A DNA stretch of 64,000 nucleotides from Cerrena zonata (taxonomy: Eukaryota; Basidiomycota; Agaricomycetes; Polyporales; Cerrenaceae): contig JASBNA010000086.1 in the NCBI GenBank assembly GCA_038087015.1, forward strand, positions 1-64,000, written 5' to 3'. The position numbers and the translations under genes were made by a program. How positions within the stretch are numbered: position 1 is the stretch's first letter; every line of letters starts with the position of its first letter. Shown here in pieces: positions 1 to 7,766 of the stretch. The notes under the pieces were generated by a model that did not search any database, was not told the origin of the DNA, and worked only from the letters and a program-made list of their open reading frames with translations.

Positions 1-739
1 TGGCTTGTATTTCGTCTTCACAGTATTGGACGTTGCTGATTTTGTCCGTGGGTGATGCAACACCTCCACCTCCCATTATCTTGATGAAGTTTGCTCCTCT
101 TCTTAACTCTTCTCTCAGTGCTTTATATACCTCTTCAACTCCATCGGCAATAACTCCAACAAAATTAACATGGCATGAGCAGCTATCGTAACTCAGGCCA
201 GGAACATCTCCGCTTCTTGTATCACCATGTCCTCCAGTTTGGGATATGGCATGACCAGCAATCACCATACGGGGGCCCAAAATGATCCCCAGCTCAATAG
301 CTTTGCTAACATAACTTTCACAACCTCCACAATCACGTATAGTGGTGAACCCTCTAGAGAGCATCATTTCACAGGTGTTACCTACCAGAATCAACGATTT
401 GGTCTTCACCATATTCATACAGCCTTCCAAATCCTTCTCTCCTGGAACGACGGTTACATGAACATGGTTATCGAAAAGTCCAGGACAAAGATACTTGCCA
501 TGACAATCAATTTCAACAGAGCCTGACGTATCGAAAATGTCCTGGGAAATTGTCTCGATGACCCCATTGCTGACAAGGACATTGGTCCTGGTAATTGTTT
601 GATTCTTGACAACGTCAATTACATTAACGTTCTTGAATAAAAGTCTTCGAGGTTTGGGAAGGGCACTGGGTTGCAAGATTTTGCTAAGGGGTTTAGTGAC
701 CCTTTCGTTGACATTAATAGTAGGTGTAGAGTATTGCAT
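1..739 (-). CDS. Metal-dependent amidohydrolase, C-terminus cut by the window edge
   Basis: The reverse strand reads open from an ATG at 739 to the window start, giving 246 residues without a stop. The order of motifs is that of the amidohydrolase superfamily, in the group related to imidazolonepropionase and Xaa-Pro or Xaa-Arg dipeptidases. There is an HxH metal site in GLFDNHVHV, then [10 protein letters not shown], then [19 protein letters not shown], then [12 protein letters not shown], whose Lys is usually the carboxylated metal ligand. The remaining His and Asp ligands would lie beyond the edge. The substrate cannot be read from the sequence. The gene diverges from a Dal5-family transporter across a 470-base promoter, so a paired uptake and hydrolysis role is likely but inferred. 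No signal peptide is evident. Confidence 0.85.
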   Translation of the reverse strand, partial: MQYSTPTINVNERVTKPLSKILQPSALPKPRRLLFKNVNVIDVVKNQTITRTNVLVSNGVIETISQDIFDTSGSVEIDCHGKYLCPGLFDNHVHVTVVPGEKDLEGCMNMVKTKSLILVGNTCEMMLSRGFTTIRDCGGCESYVSKAIELGIILGPRMVIAGHAISQTGGHGDTRSGDVPGLSYDSCSCHVNFVGVIADGVEEVYKALREELRRGANFIKIMGGGGVASPTDKISNVQYCEDEIQA

Positions 740-1209
740 GCTTGAATGTATAGTTCAATACTTCATAAATCCCAATTGTTTTTCTTTATACATGTATATA
801 TATATATATAATTGCCCTTTATCACCCGTAAAATGCGTTGCGAAACCTTATGATTTCTTATCAATTTATTACGAAAATCGACAAAAAAGCATTGTTCGAT
901 CCTTTGTTCCCCCCCAACGTTTATTCTAATTGGAAGGACCTTCCGCTTCGATAGGAGGAGTTCTTCTTTTAACCCACTTGGAGTGTTTCGATATTCCGTT
1001 ACTTCTAAGGGTGGGATTGTTGCATGGTTGCAAATCGGCTTTCGTTTTTTTTTCCGCTTGGTTAGAAAAGGAAATTTCCAAAACCGACTGCTTCTAAAGA
1101 TAAGATATGCTTCTTACAACAGTATCCCTTATAGTGAATGTCTATATAACTGGAAACTATTCTTGGTGACCAATGTATTTATTGAAAAAGGCAACAACAA
1201 GAAAGGAAA
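740..1209. promoter_or_regulatory. Divergent promoter of amidohydrolase and transporter, with GATA-type sites
   Basis: This 470-base gap lies between two divergent start codons. It contains CTTATC at 857-862 and GATAAG at 1099-1104, the core of GATA-factor sites used in nitrogen catabolite repression, and a further TTATC at 819-823. A TA-rich stretch lies near 794-811. A perfect small palindrome, GGAAGG-A-CCTTCC, lies at 932-944. Nitrogen regulation is an inference from these sites and from the Dal5-like neighbour. Confidence 0.45.
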
Positions 1210-2664
1210 ATGGAACATTTCGACAAACCCAATGAGAAACAGCCAGTCGTTTCGGTAAGGCCAGAAACTCCAAACGACTTGGTGGATTATACTGAAGAAG
1301 AGGAAAGTGCAACCGTGAAACGTATAGATATGGTGGTTTTGCCAGTTATGTGCTTGGTATATTTCATGCAATACATAGATAAACAGCTTCTCTCTTACAC
1401 CGTGGTATTTGGTTTGAAAGAGGATTTGAATTTAGTAGGTGAACAGTATTCGTGGTTGAGTAGTGGGTTCTACATCGCCCAATTGGCTTCACAAGTTTGG
1501 AACACATTTGCCGTTAGTAGGTTTCCAATAAAAGCGGTCACTGGAATATCGATTATCCTTTGGGGGGTTGCATGTTTGTGCCATGCCATCCCAAACAGTT
1601 TCCCCGGGTTTTTAGCAACCAGAATAGTCCTTGGATTTATCGAGGGGATAGTTAGTATCTCTTTTGTTGTTATTACTTCATGTTACTACAGAAAGAAAGA
1701 ACATGCAACCCGAGTTGCGTCTTGGGTATCGATGAATGCTATTGCTCAAGTGATTGGAAATTTTTTGGTCTATGGAGTTGCAAAAAACCCCTCCTTGAAA
1801 CTTTCCGTTTGGAAAGTAAGTTACTTAATCTGTGGAAGTATGACTTTGGCTGCTGGTATAATTTTTTTACTAGTCTTGCCTTTGAGTCCCCTGAAAGCAT
1901 GGTTTCTTAATGAAAGACAACAAACAATTGCAGTACAGCGTATCTTGGTTGAAAGTGATAGAGGAGAACGTAATTCTTTTAATAAACAACAGTTGGTTGA
2001 AAGTTTATCTTTCGACTGGATCACTTATAGTTCTTTTTTCTTTGGGTTTTTGGTTACAGTCACCTCCGGTCCAATTGTTTTCCTGTCCTTATACCTTTCT
2101 CAAATGGGGTACACTGGTTTTAAAGTTTTAGAATATGGAGCCCCCTCAGGAGCAGTTCAACTAATTGCAATCTGGGTTGGGGTTGCACTTTGCTATAAAT
2201 GGCCTGACCAAAGATGCTTAATCATAATGTTCCTTACTTTAGTCCCAATAGTTGGTAACATTTTGTTATTAGCATTACCAGAAGAAAACCATTGGGCAGG
2301 AATTGTTGGGTCATGGCTAGGCAGCTGCATTACGAGTTTCATGAGTATTACCATATCGTTAAATGCCTCCAACGTTAGAGGGAATACTAAAAAGTCTGTG
2401 GTTAACTCTGCATTCTACTTGGGATATGATTTAGCAGCCATCATATACCCGCAATGGTGGAACTATTCGAAAGACCCCAGATACAGAGTGGGACTAGCTG
2501 TTGATATTGCCTTTTGGGTAATTTTCGAAATTCTAGTTTTCAGTTATAGATTAATGGCTAAATATGAAAACAAGAAAAGAGACAACATGACTCACATAGA
2601 ACCCTATGATGAGGACCATGATTTGACCGATAAACAGGATAAGTATCATAGGTATAGTTATTAA
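1210..2664 (+). CDS. MFS transporter of the Dal5 (allantoate permease / ACS) family
   Basis: The 484-residue product is a major facilitator with about 12 hydrophobic segments. The N-terminus is hydrophilic (about 45 residues) and leads into a KRIDMVVLPVMCLVYFMQYIDK motif region typical of the anion:cation symporter family, which includes Dal5, Tna1 and Vht1. The segment YSWLSSGFYIAQL and the later FLATRIVLGFIEG match the first cytoplasmic-loop and TM4 signatures of the family. A plasma-membrane location is expected. The substrate is unknown; family members carry allantoate, dipeptides, nicotinate or biotin. The divergent amidohydrolase suggests an amide or ureide nitrogen source. The length is slightly below Dal5. 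The ATG at 1210 is the first in frame. Confidence 0.88.
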   Translation: MEHFDKPNEKQPVVSVRPETPNDLVDYTEEEESATVKRIDMVVLPVMCLVYFMQYIDKQLLSYTVVFGLKEDLNLVGEQYSWLSSGFYIAQLASQVWNTFAVSRFPIKAVTGISIILWGVACLCHAIPNSFPGFLATRIVLGFIEGIVSISFVVITSCYYRKKEHATRVASWVSMNAIAQVIGNFLVYGVAKNPSLKLSVWKVSYLICGSMTLAAGIIFLLVLPLSPLKAWFLNERQQTIAVQRILVESDRGERNSFNKQQLVESLSFDWITYSSFFFGFLVTVTSGPIVFLSLYLSQMGYTGFKVLEYGAPSGAVQLIAIWVGVALCYKWPDQRCLIIMFLTLVPIVGNILLLALPEENHWAGIVGSWLGSCITSFMSITISLNASNVRGNTKKSVVNSAFYLGYDLAAIIYPQWWNYSKDPRYRVGLAVDIAFWVIFEILVFSYRLMAKYENKKRDNMTHIEPYDEDHDLTDKQDKYHRYSY

Positions 2665-2951
2665 CTTTTGTACTATGAAAAAAATTCGACGTAATTTGCC
2701 TTTCTACATTATCCACCACTAGACTATTCGACGGCACTACCGGCTAACGAGTATACATAGTTCTTGCCTTCAACGTAGGGCATTCAATCAGAATGCTAGT
2801 ATTGTAGAGATGGGTTCAGGTCGTTCTGGTGTACGGCTGTACGGCAATTTACCTTAATTGGAAGGGCATCAACCGGTATCTGTCAAGAGGATCTTTTGCA
2901 CATATATACAACAGCAACTGCTTCTTTTTTCTTCAGTTTAGATACGCTAAG

Positions 2952-4772
2952 ATGAAACCCAAAAGTAAGACTCCTCAAGTTGATCCATCCACTTACTCGA
3001 ACTATCAACAATTCCAAGTAATTGATTCGAAATTGCATTTTGATATCAATTTCGAGGAAAAATTAGTTGATGGAACTGTTACATATAATTTAATTCCAAA
3101 AGAAACTAAGGACATTGTTTTGGATACTTCATATTTGACTATCAAGTCAGTATTTATCAACGATGAATCCAGTGAATTTTCATTAGAAGAACGTAAGTCA
3201 TTGGGATCCCCACTTAAGATTGTCTTGAAGACTAATGAACAGTTTAGTTTAAAGATTAATTTTCAAACTACTAAAGATTGTACTGCATTACAATTTTTGA
3301 ACAAAAATGCCACTGATGGTAAGGAGCATCCATATCTTTTTTCCCAATGTCAAGCTATTCATGCACGTAGTTTATTCCCATGTTTTGATACTCCTGCTGT
3401 GAAGTCAACTTATAGTTTTTCGGTTACTTCGCCGTATCCAAGTTTGATGAGTGGCCGTCCTACCAAGGTTGAAGGACAGACTTATTATTTCAATCAGCCA
3501 ATTCCAATTCCATCATATTTGATATCATTAGCATCTGGAGATATATCCAAGTCACCAATTGGAAGCAGATCCCATGTTTACTGTGAACCAATTAAGCTCA
3601 ATCAGTGTCAACATGAGTTTGAACAAGATATGGAACCATTCATTCAAACTGCCGAGTCCATAGTATTCCCGTATGAATGGGACCAATACGATGTTTTAGT
3701 ACTCCCATCAAGTTTCCCCTATGGAGGTATGGAGAACCCAAATATAACATTTGCAACCCCCACCTTAATTAGTGGAGATCGTGAAAATGTCGACGTCTTA
3801 GCGCACGAGTTAGCCCATTCATGGCTGGGTAACTTAGTCACCAATTGCTCATGGGAACATTTCTGGCTTAATGAAGGATGGACTGTTTACTTGGAAAGAT
3901 TAATTCAGGGGAAAATCCACGGCGAACCAACCAGACACTTCAGTGCTATTATCGGATGGAGTGATTTAGAAAACACCATCAAGTCCATGGGAGACTCGTT
4001 AGAGTATTCCAAATTGGTTCTTGATTTAAAGGGAGTTGATCCGGATGATTCTTTCTCAACCGTACCATACGAAAAAGGGTTCAACTTACTATTTCATATT
4101 GAAAATGTCATTGGTAAAGCCAAATTCGATAAATTCATACCATATTATTTCAACAAGTTCAAATACAAGTCTTTAGATACTTATCAATTTTTAGATACTT
4201 TATATGAATTTTTCTCTAATGAACATGAAACTTTGGATAAGATTGATTGGGATTCTTGGTTGTTTAAGCCGGGGATGCCACCTGTGGATCCTAAATTCGA
4301 TACTACATTAGTTGACCAATGTTATAATTTAGCTGATAGATGGTTTAAAGCAGTGAAAACGGGGGATCTCAGAGAGTTCAGCAGTAAAGATATCGAGTCC
4401 TTTTCATCAAATCAATCGGTTGTATTTTTAGATACTCTTGAATCATTTAATAAGAGGTCAGATTTTAAATGGAGTGACCACAAGAACAGTTTGATTGAAA
4501 TGAGTAAGATTTATTCATCTTATACTAAACTGACTAACTGTGAAGTTCTATTCAGATGGTTTATCTTACAAGTAGATGGCCAACACGAAGAATTCTACAA
4601 ATTATTGGGTGAATGGTTAGGTACGGTTGGTAGAATGAAATTCGTAAGACCAGGGTACATTCTCTTGAACAAGGTCCACCACCAATTGGCAATTGAATAC
4701 TTTAGCAAGTTTGAAAACAACTACCATCCAATTTGCAAGGCCATGGTAAAGAAGGACTTGGGTTTAGATTAG
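2952..4772 (+). CDS. LAP2: Leukotriene A4 hydrolase-type aminopeptidase
   Basis: This M1-family zinc metallopeptidase has 606 residues from the ATG at 2952; the frame is open further upstream but has no earlier ATG. It shows the substrate-binding GGMENPNITF, the zinc motif HELAH at residues 285-289 and the third zinc ligand in NEGWTVY (Glu308). The C-terminal helical domain ends near a conserved RPGYILLNKVHH. The motif normally reads HELAHSWSGN; here the Ser position (residue 292) is encoded by CTG at 3825-3827, consistent with CUG-Ser decoding. LAP2 homologues trim peptides and have epoxide hydrolase activity in the cytosol and nucleus. YIP3 follows on the same strand, as in S. cerevisiae (YNL045W, YNL044W). 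Confidence 0.95.
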   Translation: MKPKSKTPQVDPSTYSNYQQFQVIDSKLHFDINFEEKLVDGTVTYNLIPKETKDIVLDTSYLTIKSVFINDESSEFSLEERKSLGSPLKIVLKTNEQFSLKINFQTTKDCTALQFLNKNATDGKEHPYLFSQCQAIHARSLFPCFDTPAVKSTYSFSVTSPYPSLMSGRPTKVEGQTYYFNQPIPIPSYLISLASGDISKSPIGSRSHVYCEPIKLNQCQHEFEQDMEPFIQTAESIVFPYEWDQYDVLVLPSSFPYGGMENPNITFATPTLISGDRENVDVLAHELAHSWLGNLVTNCSWEHFWLNEGWTVYLERLIQGKIHGEPTRHFSAIIGWSDLENTIKSMGDSLEYSKLVLDLKGVDPDDSFSTVPYEKGFNLLFHIENVIGKAKFDKFIPYYFNKFKYKSLDTYQFLDTLYEFFSNEHETLDKIDWDSWLFKPGMPPVDPKFDTTLVDQCYNLADRWFKAVKTGDLREFSSKDIESFSSNQSVVFLDTLESFNKRSDFKWSDHKNSLIEMSKIYSSYTKLTNCEVLFRWFILQVDGQHEEFYKLLGEWLGTVGRMKFVRPGYILLNKVHHQLAIEYFSKFENNYHPICKAMVKKDLGLD

Positions 4773-4918
4773 TGTATAGTATAATTGATGTCTGGGTGTT
4801 TTTTCATTTTTTTTTTTTTTTTTTGTACTGGTCTATTTCGGAGTGGCTGTAAATCGCGAATATAAAACCACGTCTGTTTCTTCTTTCCAACAACAACAAG
4901 TCTACTCTTTATCTAAGA

Positions 4919-5497
4919 ATGGCCATTTCACTTTCATCATTACCAGTATGTATAGCAGTGTGTTTGAGGGAGCAGAGCAAGTACTAACCGGGGTAGCTTT
5001 CGCAAATATCTGAACGTTTAAGTCTTGATCGTCTTAAAAGCGACGCAGGATCATTACAACAATCAATCAGTAAGATCCGCCCACCACAAGAATTCTTTGA
5101 TTATAGAAGAATTAGTAAACCTGCTAATTTCGGAGAAGTTCAGAGTAGGGTTGGATACAATTTAGGGTATTTCCTGTCGAATTATATAGCTATAGTATCG
5201 ATTTTATCAATTTATGCTTTAGTTACTAATTTATTATTATTATTTGTGATTTTTTTCGTTGGAGGAGGAATATATGGTATTAATTATTTGAAAGGAGAAG
5301 ATTTGGTATTACCAATAGGTAGATTTAATACCAGCCAATTATACACTGGGTTATTAATTGTTGCAATTCCACTTGGATTTTTGGCCAGTCCTATTTCCAC
5401 CATGATGTGGTTAATTGGATCAAGCGGAGTTTCAGTTTTATCACACGCTTCGTTAATGGAAAAACCAATTGAAACTGTTTTCGAAGAAGAAGTTTAA
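4919..5497 (+). CDS. YIP3: PRA1/Yip3 prenylated Rab acceptor, one intron
   Basis: Exon 1 is 4919-4945, encoding MAISLSSLP. An intron at 4946-4996 has GTATGT, a TACTAAC branch site at 4982-4988 and TAG. Exon 2 is 4997-5497. The spliced protein has 176 residues. It matches the PRA1 family: an N-terminal RPPQEFFDYRRISKP segment, the motif RVGYNLGYFLSNY, then two long hydrophobic hairpins and an acidic tail. Family members bind prenylated Rab GTPases in ER-to-Golgi traffic. The intron near the start codon is also found in the S. cerevisiae gene. LAP2 lies 146 bases upstream on the same strand. Confidence 0.93.
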
Positions 5498-5595
5498 TAT
5501 ATGTATTATTATTTTGAATCTACATGTAGTTTAACAATTTAAATCATAAATTATGCTATATAAATTAAACACTTTATATATATAACCAAATAAAC

Positions 5596-5980
5596 TTAGA
5601 TGTTTAACTTAGTTCTTCTCCAGTGTCTTCTTTTAGCATTATATCTGATAGTGTTACCAGATCTCAATCTGATCCATTGAGGTAATGGTCTGTTTTGTTT
5701 TTGAGCTTTAGCTAACTTTTGTTTAACTTTGAAAGTTTTTTGAGACTAGATTTGTTAGTATTTTGTCTTGTACCCTGCTGCCATTCATCCTTTACTCATA
5801 TTCCATCAATCATAATATCCTTCAGTTCTTCATTCCTATCTTCCAGTTCTTCATCCATTCATCTATTCCTTCAGCTATTCTGCAAGCAGCTATTCATCTA
5901 TTCGTTCTATTCTGCAAGCAGTTATTCAATGAAAACAGCTATTCGATGAAGGCAGATACACCAATCATACATACAGGCAT
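5596..5980 (-). CDS. RPL39: 60S ribosomal protein eL39, intron after codon 2
   Basis: Exon 2 (5596-5745) encodes a 49-residue basic peptide that ends [11 protein letters not shown] and contains [16 protein letters not shown], diagnostic of eL39. Exon 1 is only six bases, ATGCCT at 5975-5980, followed by GTATGT. The intron (5746-5974, 229 bases) has TACTAAC on the reverse strand at 5754-5760 and ends TAG. The spliced protein is 51 residues, the usual length. eL39 lines the exit tunnel of the large subunit. The gene diverges from RPS22 across about 280 bases. The intron is longer than the coding region and contains direct repeats. Confidence 0.95.
5876..5928. repeat. 21-bp direct repeat inside the RPL39 intron
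   Basis: Two copies, 5876-5896 and 5908-5928, differ at one base and are spaced 32 bases apart. The core is CTGCAAGCAG. Shorter repeats of the type CAGTTCTTCAT lie just before them. They sit wholly within the RPL39 intron, so they do not affect the protein. Confidence 0.85.
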
Positions 5981-6261
5981 CTTTAACTATTCAAATGATG
6001 ATGATAAAGTAATAGTTCTTTCTAAAAGATTTTTTTTTTTTCAAGTAAAGTCTCAGAGTTTTCTCAGGCTTTTTTTTTTTGTTAGCGTTTTCCCAAAGGG
6101 AAGACCTCTTCGCGGCGGTCGTGCGCGCACACCCAAACTGTGACTGTTGAATTTGCTACGCTTTTCTTTTGCGAAGCGAAAAAAAAATTACTGGGAAAAA
6201 AATTAAAAGTGAAAAATTAAGAGAAAAAGCTTTTAGTTATCTTTCTTTATCATACACCAAA
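5981..6261. promoter_or_regulatory. Divergent RPL39 / RPS22 promoter
   Basis: This 281-base shared promoter has long T and A tracts. It contains GCGTTTTCC at about 6085-6093 and ACCTCTTCGC at about 6104-6113. Both elements recur in the RPS14 promoter, which suggests common ribosomal protein regulation. I do not see a perfect Rap1 or Tbf1 site. Confidence 0.55.
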
Positions 6262-6654
6262 ATGACCAGAACCTCCGTCTTAGCTGATGCTTTAAACGCC
6301 ATCAACAACGCCGAAAAAACCGGTAAACGTCAAGTCTTAATCAGACCATCCTCCAAAGTCATCATCAAATTCTTGACCGTTATGCAAAAACACGGTTACA
6401 TTGGTGAATTCGAATACATTGATGATCACAGATCCGGTAAAATCGTTGTTCAATTAAACGGTAGATTAAACAAATGTGGTGTTATCTCCCCAAGATTCAA
6501 CGTTAAATTCGGTGACATTGAAAGATGGACCGATAACTTATTACCAGCCAGACAATTCGGTAAAATCATCTTAACCACCTCTGCTGGTATCATGGATCAC
6601 GAAGAAGCTAGAAGAAAGCACGTTGCTGGTAAAATCTTAGGTTTCGTCTATTAA
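6262..6654 (+). CDS. RPS22: 40S ribosomal protein uS8 (S22)
   Basis: The 130-residue uninterrupted product matches eukaryotic uS8 along its whole length, from [19 protein letters not shown] to the end GKILGFVY, with no gaps evident. The ATG at 6262 gives the family length; the frame is open upstream but those residues are not part of the protein. Codon use is strongly biased and lacks CTG, as expected for a highly expressed gene. It diverges from RPL39, and RPS14 follows on the same strand. In S. cerevisiae RPS22A lies between RPL39 and RPS14B. Confidence 0.97.
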   Translation: MTRTSVLADALNAINNAEKTGKRQVLIRPSSKVIIKFLTVMQKHGYIGEFEYIDDHRSGKIVVQLNGRLNKCGVISPRFNVKFGDIERWTDNLLPARQFGKIILTTSAGIMDHEEARRKHVAGKILGFVY

Positions 6655-6969
6655 TTGTATATATTAATCTATATTAATTAATCTATTAATGTCTTAATTC
6701 ATAATTGTAATCGATTGCATCGGGTGACCAGGTTAATTTGCAACTCGACCTTAGGGCTGCAGCCCTCGCGTGCTCTTAGCGGAGAGCACGTGACGGAGCG
6801 TTTTCCTGGGAGTCCTCACCAACCTCTTCGCACTCGCAGCGTTTTCCACTCCCAAAATTCAACTGTGCGAATTTTTCTCCTTTGTAAAAAAAAAAACTTG
6901 AGAAAAAGTTGAAAATTTAAAGGAATCTCTTGTTCTACTAATTGATATCATTGAATCTCCATATTAACA
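6655..6969 (+). promoter_or_regulatory. RPS14 promoter with shared RP motifs, E-box and palindrome
   Basis: The gap carries a perfect palindrome AGGGCTGCAGCCCT near 6753-6766, CACGTGA near 6787-6793 (a Cbf1-type E-box), GCGTTTTCC twice (about 6798 and 6839) and ACCTCTTCGC near 6822. The last two motifs are shared with the RPL39/RPS22 promoter. Function is inferred from the sharing. Confidence 0.55.
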
Positions 6970-7545
6970 ATGTCTGCTGGTATGTCTAACCATAGTGAAA
7001 CCTGTCGTGAACACCTGAGTGAATGTGGACCGCAAGCGTGGGAGCAGAGTGCTTGAATGGTGGGAGAATAGCGCTCTGAAGATAGTGCTTTGAATGATGA
7101 ACCACGGAGTAGGTGAAGACATTAATTTCAAATAATAATACTAACATACTATATAGCTAGAGATCAAGTTTTCGGTGTTGCTCGTATCTTCGCCTCTTTC
7201 AACGATACCTTTGTCCATGTCACTGATTTATCCGGTAAAGAAACCATTGCCAGAGTCACTGGTGGTATGAAAGTTAAAGCCGATAGAGATGAATCTTCTC
7301 CATACGCTGCTATGTTGGCTGCTCAAGATGTTGCTGAAAAATGTAAAGAAGTTGGTATCACTGCTGTTCACGTTAAATTAAGAGCTACCGGTGGTACTAA
7401 AACCAAAACCCCAGGTCCAGGTGGTCAATCTGCTTTAAGAGCTTTAGCTAGATCTGGTTTAAGAATTGGTAGAATTGAAGATGTTACTCCTGTTCCTTCT
7501 GATTCTACTAGAAGAAAGGGTGGTAGAAGAGGTAGAAGATTATGA
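6970..7545 (+). CDS. RPS14: 40S ribosomal protein uS11 (S14), one intron
   Basis: Exon 1 is 6970-6979 (ATG TCT GCT G). The intron at 6980-7156 has GTATGT, TACTAAC at 7139-7145 and TAG. Exon 2 is 7157-7545. The spliced protein of 132 residues begins [20 protein letters not shown] and ends [13 protein letters not shown], the conserved basic tail of uS11. The AG at 7159-7160 would put exon 2 in the wrong frame, so the earlier AG at 7155-7156 is chosen. uS11 is part of the small-subunit platform. The gene is transcribed in the same direction as RPS22, unlike the S. cerevisiae arrangement. Confidence 0.95.
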
Positions 7546-7766
7546 TTGTTATGGTATTTTAGTATTTCCCTTTTTAAAAGTTATATTTGCATATTTACTA
7601 CAATATCATAATTTATCCCTTTAAAATTTCCCGTTTCTTTCAGTTGTGTGTATATGTATAACCTTTATCTGTTCTTAAACAATATATTAAAGTAATAATA
7701 ATTTTTAACTTGTAAATATATCTAGAGTTTTTCACCGCACTTTACCTAGATCCTACTTGTTCTTTA

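Noticed and set aside
6980..7156. Box C/D snoRNA in the RPS14 intron
   Set aside because: An ATGATGA (C-box-like) and CTGA sequences exist, but the C-like box lies after the CTGA boxes and there is no terminal stem.
7159..7160. Alternative RPS14 3' splice site
   Set aside because: It would shift the reading frame and lose the conserved ARDQVFG segment.
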